Source: Toxoplasma gondii ME49 (taxonomy: Eukaryota > Apicomplexa > Conoidasida > Eucoccidiorida > Sarcocystidae). Taken from it: a DNA stretch of 64,000 bases. The position numbers and the translations under genes are program-made. The stretch is from NCBI RefSeq assembly GCF_000006565.2, contig NC_031473.1, forward strand, positions 3,503,634 to 3,567,633. Reading direction: 5' to 3'. Shown here in pieces: positions 11,197 to 23,273 of the stretch (position 1 is the stretch's first letter; each line of letters begins with the position of its first letter). The notes under the pieces are model-generated. The model searched no databases. It was not told the DNA's origin and saw nothing but the letters and a program-made list of their open reading frames with translations.

Positions 11197-13817
11197 GGTG
11201 TCTCAGAAAAAGGAGAAAAAGAAGAAAAAGAAAAAGAAAAAGAAGAAAAGCGAGAAGAGCCTGGAATCAGAAAGAGAAGGGAAGACTCCAGGAGAGAACC
11301 GCCGAGAAAAGAATGGCTGGTGCGCGCCCAGGTCGCATCCCGTTTGAACCGTCCACCGGCTGAAAAAAAAAAAGCGAGAAGGTGCAGAAAGCAGCAGAGA
11401 GAGAGGAATTTGCGGTCCAATAATCTGGAGCTGTGGCAATCGGGAGGTCGCCGAACTCGAGGAAAACCGGCGTCTGTGCTCGAAGTCTAGAAAAGAGCTT
11501 TCGCGGGTCACAGATGCGGCAGACACGACAGAGTCGCGGAAACAGACGGCAAGTCGACGGGGGTGGCTCGACACCGAAGAAAACGATCCTCTTTGAGGGA
11601 TCTTTGTCTTTGAGACAAAATCTATCTTGAGAAAAAAATCGAGAAAGCGACCAGAAACGCGTTCGTCGCACTCGACCTCCGCCTGCGCTGCCGCTCAGGA
11701 AAAGCCACCAGTCGGTTGTACGCGAAAATTCCGCGGCCTCTCTACTTCAGTGGCAGATTCGACAGCAGTCTGTGACCTTTCCTTGAAAAGTTTCTTTTAA
11801 AAAGTCGAGAAGAAAAAAACGACGAACGTGGCTGATGACGCCACATGCTCCTCCGGCGAGTTTCGTCGGGCATGCGGAGAAAAGTTTTTTCGCGGAAACT
11901 GGCATCAACGCTCTGCGCAAAGGCATTCGATCTAGAAAGAAAGTCGTCTCCACTTTCTCGCTGTATCGCTTCCTTGCTTTTTGTCTCGTTCGTCTCCTCG
12001 ATGAATCTATGGATCTTCCAGCGAGTGAACCTGCGTTTGAGAGATCAGCTACCAGCGCCTTCTCTGGCGGCCACAGAAAAGAAAGCAAAGTCGCGTCTTC
12101 TCTGCCCTCTGATCGACGCTCTCCGGTCAACGAAACAATCGTCTCTACAGTAGTTTACCCGGATTCCCGCTCCCCGAAAAGTCTTAGGATATCGAAACCC
12201 AACGCTTTCAGCTGTTTTCCAGCGGTCCAGTGGGGTGGTGGTGTTTTGCATAACTGGGGTCCTCTTCAGACGTGAATAAGCAGATTGTTTTAGTGTGCTT
12301 TTTGAAAGAACGGATTGCTCAGTCTCTTTCGTGAATCACAGCAGTGCCTGTGTAACTGCGTTGCTTTCCGAGAGTCGAACGCGCCAGAGCTGTAAGAGCT
12401 TCTGCTTACCCAGCACCGTTTTTCTCTCCACATTTGTAAGGATTTCATTCGAAGGAAAGAAGCCTGCGCGTTTCACTTCCTTTGTACAGATCGACTTTCA
12501 CCTTGTCAGGAACAAAGACGTGTAGGCGCTAGGTTGAAAGCGACACATCCGCAAGCGAGCTGACTTTTTGCCGCTCATACTTATAGAAATCGACCTTTCT
12601 TCACGAGTAACTTCGTTTCAAGCTCTCAACCTAAAGGGTCGGCTTGCGTGGCCAACCGGTACGATAACTCTCTTTCTAGAAACGGCTTCTACCTACATAG
12701 CACAAACTCTCAGAAATGTCGCTGCTCTGCGAGAAGTCGAAACAAGTGGTGTGTCTTTCAACACAGAGAGACGCGACTTCTTCCGCATCGCTGCTGGCAT
12801 CTGCTGTGAGTTTGTTGTCTGATTGCACAGTGCCTTTCGATCCCCTGGACTTGTGGAGAGACGCCTCAGATGTGTGTTCCAAGAATACTTGCAGATCAGC
12901 AACAGCACTCGCCTCCGCTCAAACGATTCTGCATGCTTATCTCGAAAGGGTCTACTATGTGTCAAGTTAAAAACAACACCGCAGCCTGACAAGACTACCA
13001 CGAACAGCATTGCTTTTCACCCCACGAAATCGGAATTATCGGGAGCTCGATCAAAACAAATAGAAAGAATGCGCAAACAGTGTGTCGAAAAAAAGAGCTT
13101 CTGGCGCTTCGGCACTGGTGGACGCAACGGCCGCAGATTCAGTTTATCATGTTCGTACGAATACCTGAGAAGCGTGCATTTCGCGCGCGTTTTGCCTTTT
13201 CACCTCAGTCAACTGAATCTTTCAGTTGGCTCTCTGTTAGTTGGTGAGTATTTACTCTTTCATATCCGTGAACTTCTGTGTGGACTAGAGCCAAGAACAA
13301 AAGCCCCCTTCGAACTTTCAGCGCGGCGAGCGTTGTGGGGGAACTCGACTTGCCACGAATTTGCGAGGAAATAAAACACTAAGCACTGAACGGGATACGT
13401 TTGCAGATCGAATCCTGGGCTGTTCAAATCGTATCGACAAATTTCAAGAGCAGGTTTTAGGCGTTTCGTTTGCATCACACCCGCGCGTTTGAAGTCCTCA
13501 CTGACACACACGTGCTATCGTCACGCGTTTTTGCGAGATCGTCTTTTCTTTTCCTTGGAATTCATCGGACGGCAGGTTTTGGTCCAACGTTTTGCCCCCA
13601 TTTCTCTCTGCTGGTCGACTTGCTGGCTGCCGTTGACAGTTTTGCCACTATTTCTCCCTTGATGCTTGGTTAGCTGCGCGACTTCCGCGCTCCAGCCGGC
13701 AAAGCCCGCAACCAAACTTTTGTCCCCTCGTTTTCTTCCCCGTTTGGCCTCACACCCCTCGGCTTTCCTGTTCAGTTTCCCTCTGGCTACTATCGCGACC
13801 TCGGTCCTGTCATACTA
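11197..13817. promoter_or_regulatory. Shared 5' region between divergent genes
   Basis: 2.6 kb between the ATG of the minus-strand zinc-knuckle gene and the ATG of the GMC oxidoreductase. It must hold both promoters and 5' untranslated regions. No TATA-like box can be assigned. There is an 8-bp stem with a 3-nt loop at 13210-13228. A short ATG frame at 12716-12970 is noted separately. I see no tRNA or large repeat. Confidence 0.45.
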
Positions 13818-16800
13818 ATGGTTGTCCGTTCACATTCCTGTTTGCTTTTGCCGTCTCGCAGGCGGCGCCCTGCGAGCAGGCTCCTCGTTTGTTCCGTCTG
13901 CGCTTGGGTGTTCCTGTCCCGGCAGTTCCCCGTCGTTTTCTCTGCTTCAGTTTCGCCCTCGGAAAATGACGGGCCCGCAGCAAGCGGAACCGACGCCTCT
14001 CCCTCAGCCTCGCCGGAAAGAGGCAGCGAGCCTGAAAACGTCGCGGCAGATTCCTGGTCGAACTCTTTGAGTCAGTTTGTCAGTGCGCTGCGTGCTTCGA
14101 CTTGGGATGTTTTACGTTCTGGGGTCGAGGGGACGACGCGAATGCATTTCCATGAAAGACATGTGGAGGGGATCGAGGGAGCTCGCCGCCCACAAGAACT
14201 CTTTGATTACATCGTCGTTGGAGCAGGAGCAGCGGGTTGTCCCTTCGCCAGAACGATGGCGGATGCAGGTACCTTTTGAGAACGCGTCAAAACGCGAGCC
14301 TTCACTTTCCTGTCGCTTTCCGGCGCTTTCGATTGTTGCAGAGCCGCCGCTTTCTCGTTTGTAAAGCAGACGGATGCAGAATAGCGGAAGCAGCCTGTCT
14401 GTAGTGCAGTTTAGCCACACACTTCCACTTTCAGAAATTAGAGTTTCACAGTCTACTCTGTGACTTAAGACGTGTAGCACGTGACAAGGAGATGGGTTCG
14501 GAGCAGTGCATCATCTAGGCAGCCGTTTGCAAGATATTCTGTAAAAACAAGGGAACACACAAGGCTGAAAACACGACCTACAGGCACTTTGTGCTGTCGA
14601 AGGGAAACAGCAACCCACGCCACAAACTAGACTAAGAGCATAAACAGAGAATCTAAAGAGTGTGAAGTTTCCACGTATCCAACCTGAGGCGTACTGTGGA
14701 AGCGGTCTTTGCTTTGAAGTACTCAAACGCTTGCTGGTAAATTGACCATCATATATCGACACACGCATCCCCATGCTTGGGGAAAACTTGTCGTCATCTG
14801 ATCCGAGTCATCTGTCATCAGAGTCGCACTACAAGAAGACGACCAAAGAGAACATCATCTGTGGTTGTACAGGCGTCAACTGATGCCTTCCTTTCCTGTT
14901 CGTCTGCGTGGCCAGACTTCCCCACACAAAATGTCTCGGTGTACACGTAGTGACTCAGAGAGCGGGTCGAGGCAGCTGTGAGATTCCCTGAGAAAGTGAC
15001 GGGACGAACCAGTTCGGTCATCCGGCTCTTCGCTGGCGAAAGAGGGAGTTTTCTGTTTGTGTACGTCTAAGGGTATTCTTCTCACGCCTCAGCTGACCTC
15101 TTTTTTTTCATTTTGCCCTTTCAGGAAAGCGGGTGTTGGTGTTTGAGCGAGGCCATGCCCGTTCCAGGACCCAAACGCCGGCAGCGATGGATTTGGACGG
15201 AGCTGGAAGAGGCATAAACGATGAGAAAATTAGTCAGCCTGTTATCACCGCTCAAGGCGTTCGAACGCACATTGGCAAAGTCATGGGTGGAGGCACGAGC
15301 GTCAATGTGGGAATCATGATACGGGAGCTGGATGAATACTTTCACTTCCTCAACGAGAAATATGGCCATTCCTGGGATATCCAAACCCTCCACAAGGTGC
15401 GCTCATCCAAATGGATGTTCCCTCTCTCTCAAAAGGTGTAGTGTAGCCACAGTTAACCAGACCTATTCACAGCACGCCGTGCGGCTGTACATTTATATAA
15501 ACTAAGGTGTATACTCATGTGTATACTGGGATCTGAGTCCAGGGCAATTGTCTTCGTGTGTGTCTACATCTTTCTGGCCACCTTCTACGGGTAGTTCTTC
15601 TGATGGACAAGTGCATTTTCTGCGGACAAGTTACCACGTGTGTCGTGGTGCTGTTTTATGTCTGCTTCACTCTCCCTTTTTCAAAAGAAAATCGTGTGTC
15701 TGTGTCAATCTGTCTCCCCTTATTGGGGGCATACGCTGAATGAACCGGCAGACGATTCCCTTTGCCGGTGAGTGTTTTTATGCTAATAGTCCGCGATCCA
15801 GAATTGGATCACTCAGACCGAATACACATAGGCATTATAATACCTAGGCTGCTGTTACGAAATACAGAAAACCAAGTTCTGTTTATGATCGCTGACTTCC
15901 GAGGACCTACAGTAGTGAACAGGACTCCCGTTCTGTGGTGGCAAGATGCCGTATTGTGGCAGTCCAAAGGTTTGAAAAGCCCTGTCAGGTAAATTGTTTC
16001 TTCGTGCGCGGAAGATCGTCCAACTCTTTGCATGTCGATTTTGTTCTCCTAACTGTACTTTTACACAGGTGTCTGCAACACCGCACATGCATCCAATCGC
16101 GTTGGTCCGTTTTACTCGGTGTTGCTGCGCACATTTGCACGTTCGTTTCCTCAGGCGTCTTCGTGGATAGAAGAAAGAGTTTCTTGCCCGATGCCTCAAG
16201 AGAATGACTTTTCGCGAGCGATTTGCCGCAGCTTTTCTAACCAAGGATTCATCCCTCATGGAGGAGTCGCCGGCAACACAAATTACACTTACCCCATTCC
16301 GGTGTCTCCGGAGCTGAGACACGGAGAGTTCTGGGGGGCTATGTCTCTCTTCAACTCGTCCGATTCGGGATTCCGGAACGCAGCAGACATTTTCTTAATT
16401 GACAATTTCTCAGGTGCAGAAAGCGTCGAGAACTTCAAACCTGCAAAGAACATCGAACTCTTGACCGACTACATTGTCCTGGTAAAAAACATGGCGACAA
16501 AAACAGAGAGCAAGACGCGTGTTTCTGTCTGTACGTACACTGAGTCTGCTTCCCGCGCCTCCTTTTACGGCTTAATTCTTGAACCAAAAGGACTGCTAGG
16601 TCTGTTGCCGTCTTCGAAGTTGAGAAGCAGGAAAATAGGTGGTTCTGCGAGTTCTGGAGCGCAGAAAAGGTTTGAGTGGAAAAACACGCTCAAATGCGGA
16701 ACTTCATGTACTCTGGAAAGCAAAAATACGAAACATGGAAGACAGGCCCTGACACGAACATTTCAGTTAATGATCGTCTACGTAAACAGAAACCCGTTCT

Positions 16801-19800
16801 TGAATACTAGTACATAAATATACATATATAAACATATACATATATATATATATATAAATACGCAGTTCTTACGTAGAATTGTCTATGCGCATTTTAATAG
16901 GTGGATCAGCTAGCTTCCGTTAGATTTACAGGCCAGTTCGAAAGTCTTCGACTCTAGGTACTCTGGAAACAGTGTATTACAACAACGTCTACTTTGCTCC
17001 TTTGGACGGCCAGAAGTATATATTTCAATGTTGCTTTGTCGTTAGTGTTGAGTGGTAGCCTCTATCTAATATATATATATATATATATGCGCACATTCGT
17101 ACAAGCGATATTGAATAAGAAGGTAAACTCGTCGTTGATTAGATGTCTGAACTCAGCAGAGCCTTGTAGGTTTAGAGATGCTGGAGACGCACCCAGAGTA
17201 ATGAGGGTGCAATTGATGTAGCTTGCATGCACAGGCTTACACGAATGCGTGACTGCATGGATTTCAAAGATCGTCGCCACATGCGCCCACCTATAGACGG
17301 CATGTTGTGCCTCAAATTACAAATTCCAGTAAAGTTGTGCAGAGACGTATATTTGTAGTGAAGCAAAGATGCAGGTCCTGAACGAATTTACTTGTGAAGG
17401 ATAGTGCGGCTTGATTGTTCCACCGCATGCGTGGTTTCCTCTTGCTTTTGAGCTAATTGACTCGTTTTTTCAGAAAGTTCTCTTCGATAAATCGGGGACC
17501 CGCCCTCGAGCAAGATGTGTCAATTACCGACGAACGCAAGAATCCGATTTAACAACGTTCGGAGAAAGTCCCAGGCGTCGACGACCTAGCGACGCAGGTG
17601 CGTTCCCCGAGAAAGCTAACAGTGTGAAAGAGATTAATCATTTTTGTAACTCTCTACAGCATGTGTATGCCCAACTCTTCGCTCTGTTCTACCTATATGT
17701 CTGCGTTCCAGTTACGCTTGTATGTCTCCTTTCCGAGCAATCTGCATCGCTTCCTCTTCTGCCCTAGAGCCTTCGCACATGCGCGATTAGCAGAGGGTGC
17801 CCGTTTTGCGCTTTGAGATAAGCTAAAAACGCAGCGAGATGAATTCTGACGGAAACTCTGGAAACTTCTCGTCGCGCCAGAGGCGCAGTGCCCAGGTCCC
17901 CAGAAGCCCAAAGCCAGCAACCAGGGAAATGCTGAGTGATCCGCGAGCGCACTCTTCGCCAGTGGGCATCTACACAACTCCACATATATTCACAGAAACA
18001 CAGATACATATGCATATACATATAAGTATATATGTATATACATATATATATATATATGCATATATTTACATACACATGCGCGCTTATATATATATATATA
18101 TGTATAGATATACATGTATAGATATACATTTATATATTTGCATTTGTCGATGCGGTTTGGGTTTTTCGTATTTGCTGTCTTGTGTTTGCGGGGGAATCGT
18201 TTTCTTCTTCCTCGACACTGGTTGTCCCCTTTCCTCGACTGGAGAAGAGTGGAGATCCAGGATCGTGGAGGCAGGCTCTTTCTGCCCGCGTTTCCCGCCC
18301 CTCAGGCTCGCACTTCTGGGCTATTGGCCAGACGCTTTTGTCGCGCTTCTGGTCGCTTTTTTCTCCGCAAGTTTATCACGCCTGTGTGAAGAAGAACGGA
18401 GAAATTGTCATGGCCTCGGGCGCCATCCTGTCTGCCGTGAATCTGTTCAAATCCGGCGTAGGACCTAAGGCGCAGATTGAGAAACTCGGCCTGCCTCTCG
18501 TCCTCGACGTCCCGCAGCTAGGACAGCGATTTTCAGATCGAATTGTCGTTCCAGTCGGAGTCTTCCTCACTCAGAGACAGCAACAGACTTTCAGCAAGCC
18601 GCGAATCTCGGATGTCATCGGCTTCAAAGCCTTCGGCCCAGACTGCTCAGACTTCAAGTGCGCGAACCAGACAGTGCAGACGAGGAGTCTTCCACGAAAG
18701 ATGAAGGCAGGCGAATAAACAAAGTATCCAGACGCCGCCAGTCTCGCCGAGCTGCTCTAGAAAAGGCATTCAGAGAAACACAAAAAATTCATTCCTACGT
18801 ATATATGTGTATGTGCGTTTATATGCCTGTCCAGATATATGCCATGGTCAGGTGTGTAGACGTTTCCATCAGTCCCTCGACTGAAATAAGTCCAACTCAC
18901 AGTCTCTGCTCGTCTCACCCTTGCCTCTTCTGTCATGGTACAAGACTCCCCTCTGTGTTGCCCTTTCTCGCTCACTCACTGAGAAGAATATATATATATA
19001 TATATAGATAGATAGATAGATAGATGTACATGTAGAGAGAGATGCGTACGTGTATGAATACTAATCTCTGCATCTCCATGGAGACACACTAGTGTGTATC
19101 GACTTGTCTACTTACTCCTTCGTTTATATATATATACGTTTCTAATTGCATGTGATTTTGTTTGTCTGTTTATGCACTTGGTTCTGAGTGCGAGTGATTT
19201 CGTGGTTGCAGGATTGGCGCACATTCTTTAAAGTGCACACAGGTCATTGTGGAGACGATGTACGGTCCGCATGCAATGGACGGACCTATCTACGCGGCGA
19301 GAGCTCTCGTTCCCCCTCACCTGAGAAATACCAGACTTGTCGAGGCCATTTTCCAAGTGTTTAGCAGGTGCACGCAACTCTCGAAGAAAGAGCGACTTCT
19401 GCAGCCAGTCTGTTTTCTTCTCCGAAGAGCCATCGACTGTGCGAGGTACTCGTCTCTCGTCAGAAAGAACGTTTTACCAGAAGAGGTGTGCGCTTATGCG
19501 TAAACATCTGCATAAAAAGTTGCCTTTTTGTGCGAATTTCTTTCTATGTCTCTGTATTTTCCAATCCGCTTGCATTTACAGATGTTCATCCATAGCTATA
19601 CGTGTAAAGTATATCTAGATATGCATTCGTGTGCGAATCATCTGTGTCCACTGGCATGTTTACACCTGCTTCTGTCAGGCTGTGTGCACGTGAACACAGA
19701 GATAAAACCGGACGGACATTACATATATATTTATTGTTTATTTATTTTTGAGAAGTGTACGTTAATAAATGCGTAGCTCACATGTACACACGAACGGCTT

Positions 19801-20883
19801 GTCTGTGTGTGTGCAGACGCGAAAAGCGAGCACTTGTATGAGTTGAAAAACGGGTCAGGGATTTCTTCTTGTGAGTGGTTGTTGTTCGTTCTCTTTTTTT
19901 CTGGGAAGGCGTTCCCTGTAGCGAGTCTCTCCGTTTTCCTGTCTTTTGTGGTTGTCGTTTCTCAGCCGCACCGCAGTTCAGTTTTCCTTTATTTCGGAGC
20001 CCAAGAGCAGAGGCTCTGTTTCCATGGAGAGAGATGGAACAGTGAAAGTGGAAGCGAACTACCTCGATGATCCTCAGGACTTCTTTGACGCCGTTCGCGG
20101 CGTACAGACAGCGATCGAAGTATGCTTCGTGTCTTGCCTCGTTTCCGGTCTCCCGCGAAGAGAGCGACGCCTGTGTTCTCCATTCCAAGTTTCGCGCGTA
20201 GTTCGCTGTTGGCTTCCGAATCTCTCTCTTCTGAATTCTGGACGCGTGTGACCTATTCAGCAGTTTTCGCCGCCCATTCAGTGCCCGTTTGTTGGTTCTC
20301 GCCTCTGAGGCTCCTGCTCTTTTCTACGACCTAAACGCGCCAGACTCTTCGATCGGCGCTTTGCCGTAGGACGAACCACTGAACAGCTCACCTCAGGCCG
20401 GCGATGCAGGAGCCTGAACCGTGGGGTGTTTCGGAGCACAGTCGTGTGAAGCGAGGTCCACCAGATAGTTTACGCAAGAAGTTGTCGTCTCGCGCACGAC
20501 GTTATCGAAGCATGGGGAGCTCGTTTTGCGGCCCGCTTGGTTTCCGAGGTTCCTCCAAGTCTTCCAGAAGAAGTGCTGTCGTCGCATCTCAATTTCTTTT
20601 CAGCGAGTCAATGGAGACGCCTTTCGGGGGCTCATCGACTCTGTTGGACGCACAGCCTGTCCCGTGATGCTTTTGGATGGCTTTCTGCAAATCGTCACGA
20701 GACTTCTTCAAGAAACGTCTTCCCCCTCTCTCACTCCTGCCCATCTCGAGCAAGTCAGGAGACGCATACCATCAAATACTCTTCCCCACCTTCTGTTATT
20801 CTCCTTCGTGCACCTATCCATATCTATAGAGTTAGTATATATATATATTATATATGTGCAATTATTCACGTACATATCCATAG

Positions 20884-20926
<43 letters not shown>

Positions 20927-21835
20927 AAGCATCGCCAAAGCTAGCGGCTGTGTGTGTAGACACACCCATTCGAATGAAAGGTACGTACATACGAGTACAG
21001 ATATGGAGACAGACACCAAGCGCATGACCTGTAAAAGCGCATTTTTCTGTGGAAAAACGTATATATATATATATATATATGTATAAGTATTCACATGCAT
21101 ATGCAGGTGAGAAGAACTCTACGTGTGTGTTTTGCATTTTTCGCGTTTCGCTGGGTTCTTCTCCAAGTGCCTGCCTACGCCGGTGCTTCAACGCGACTCC
21201 TTATGCACAAGGCGAGGTGATGAGCGGCGCGAGCATCTCCCAAGCATGGTGCGAAATGTATGTTTCTCCAGGTACAGAAACATCACGACGCTTTAGCTCG
21301 GATCTATCCCCCTTCGGAACATGAAGAAGGCGAAGAGAACGAAGGAGACGCCAGCGACGACGCCCTCAACAGGCAAGCGCCTGAAGGTATGACGGCAGAA
21401 ACAACCGAGTCAGAACGTTTTGGCTGCAGAGGAACATGGACCGGCAGATTGAGGGGCGCACACGGCGGCAGGGAATCACTCACATATTTGGATATCGTTC
21501 CAGTTGTTTCCATTGAACTGTCGATTTCCTCTTAATTTACTGCATGCCGTGAGAGCGAAGCAATCTGGCGCGTTTCACCATTCGTGACAGTCAACGCGGA
21601 ATTCTCCCGCAGCTGCACGCCGTTGGTTTCTTCCCCACGTAGGCCTGCGCATGCACTCGCGCGTAGTTCTCTGCATGCGCTTGGTCTACCCAGCGCACTG
21701 GCACTTGCCCCCGTATATATGTGTGAATATGGATGTCTCTTGGACACAAGGACTGCCACATATATATGCAGATGCTTACCTACACATACACATTCTTATA
21801 TATATGTATATACACACATATATATATATATATAC

Positions 21836-21890
<55 letters not shown>

Positions 21891-23273
21891 GGTGTCTGTT
21901 TAGATGATGTACTCAGCGAGCCAGGATGTGATGGGTTTGTGAACAGAGCAAAAGCAGGCGAATCTCGGATCAGCGAAGGGGGAAAGTCGGCTGGCGTCTC
22001 TCCAGCGCATCGCAGAAATGCAGAAGCTGCTGGAGGACCTGGTTGCGCGCGACGAAAGTGGAGACGCGGCGACCTCTGAGCGACGCAGTTCGACCGTCCA
22101 TACAGTCCGACTGGATCGTTTAACTGGCTTCTTCGACTCAGGTCTCTGCAGCAGAACATGCAAAGAGGTCGACGACAGCTTCCTCTACGGCGTCTACACG
22201 AAAACATGTCCCTGGAGGGATGTATTGTACCTCTTTCATGGCCTCTGTGCTCCGTCTTGCTCTCCTGCATGTAGCGAGGAAAAGGATGGCAAAGCGAGCG
22301 TTGCAGACACTGAGGAAGGAGTGGGCGAACACAATTTCGTTTTCAAACTCGACACAAGAACGAGACAGTTTCAAGAGAGAGACGCTGTTCTCGCCTCCGA
22401 GCAGTGGGCCGCTACTTTTCCGCCTCTGCTTCCTTGTACGAAACAGCGACCCGCGCGAAACGCTGGCGATACACCGTTCTGCACATTCGCTGAAGCATGC
22501 GCCACACACACACACACCACAGTGCGAGTCTCGGACATCCTTCTGCATTTCTCGATCGATGTTGTGTGCCGGGTGTAAACGTGAAGTCGCCGTTTCGCCT
22601 CTCTTTGTCGACTCTCCTCAGAAACCAGATCGCCTCCAAAGGTCTGAAGCTGGATCGGGGAGAAACCACACACGCATGTTTCCTGGATCGACTCACCGTT
22701 ACACCTGGACACCCAGAGTGAAACCTGTGTACACAACGTCACAGACACTGTTCAACGACCTCTATGTTCTCATGCTCAGAAAGATATATACACGTGTATA
22801 TATATATATATATATACATACATGTCTACACATCTGCATAATGCATGTATACATACATATATATATATATATATATATTTAGATGCATATATATTTATAT
22901 GAGTACATATTTATATGTGTATTATATTTATATGGATAAGCAGAAGAGAATTTGTGTGGGTTCGTGTGAATCGGCGCTTCGCTGTTTGAGCAGCTCGTCG
23001 GGGGGCCTTTCATTGCATTGTGTCGCGGTGCATGCGTCGAGTCGTCGCGTTTTTGTTTGCGCAGCTCCGGACGATCCTACACACATTGCGGAGTACGTTC
23101 TGACGTACATGAGCAGCATCTGGCATCACGCAGGAACGGCGGAAATGGGCGCGGTTGTCGACAACCTGTTTCGAATGCGAGGCGTTGTTGGCCTCTCGAT
23201 CGTCGACGCCTCTGTGCTGCCCCAAATCAGCCGAGGAAATCCAACGGCGACGCTGCTGACGATCGGCCGGTGA
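13818..23273 (+). CDS. GMC-type FAD-dependent oxidoreductase
   Basis: Glucose-methanol-choline family flavoenzyme that oxidises an alcohol-type substrate using FAD; the substrate is not predictable. Exons: 13818-14268, 15125-15396, 16155-16481, 17474-17597, 18372-18657, 19212-19367, 19966-20119, 20604-20753, 21272-21386, 21947-22141 and 23065-23273 (TGA). All join in phase to 2439 nt, about 812 residues. The FAD-binding VVGAGAAG loop (about residue 131) runs across the first junction into KRVLVFERG. The second GMC signature [11 protein letters not shown] is near 201-211. The C-terminal [10 protein letters not shown] (catalytic His about 764) and RGNPTATL (Asn about 802) give the usual His/Asn pair. 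A hydrophobic segment at residues about 22-42 suggests a signal peptide or anchor. It is longer than the usual 550-650 residues because of the N-terminal extension and charged inserts. The donor at 22142 (GTCTCT) is weak; an in-phase alternative near 22437 would add about 100 residues. Confidence 0.93.
16806..17090. repeat. (TA)n tracts in GMC intron 3
   Basis: Two separate (TA)n runs, about 16820-16856 and 17069-17089, in the intron 16482-17473. Confidence 0.85.
17985..18145. repeat. AT-rich (TA/TACA)n microsatellite in GMC intron 4
   Basis: Alternating TA with CATA and GTATA interruptions inside the intron 17598-18371. Confidence 0.85.
18986..19026. repeat. (TA)n(GATA)n microsatellite in GMC intron 5
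   Basis: A TA run passes directly into about five GATA units within the intron 18658-19211. Confidence 0.9.
20825..21085. repeat. (TA)n tracts in GMC intron 8
   Basis: A long TA run at about 20884-20925 and a shorter one at about 21059-21082, both in the intron 20754-21271. Confidence 0.88.
21712..21893. repeat. Long (TA)n microsatellite in GMC intron 9
   Basis: TA array with CATA interruptions in the intron 21387-21946. The uninterrupted run at about 21846-21888 is among the longest in the window. Confidence 0.9.
22780..22940. repeat. (TA)n/(CATA)n repeats in GMC intron 10
   Basis: Two TA runs (about 22797-22816 and 22855-22880) with flanking AT-rich DNA in the last intron of the GMC gene. 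Confidence 0.85.

Noticed and set aside
13395..13450. Possible tRNA-like TTCGAAT/GATCGAATCC element
   Set aside because: No acceptor stem or D and anticodon arms can be folded around it.
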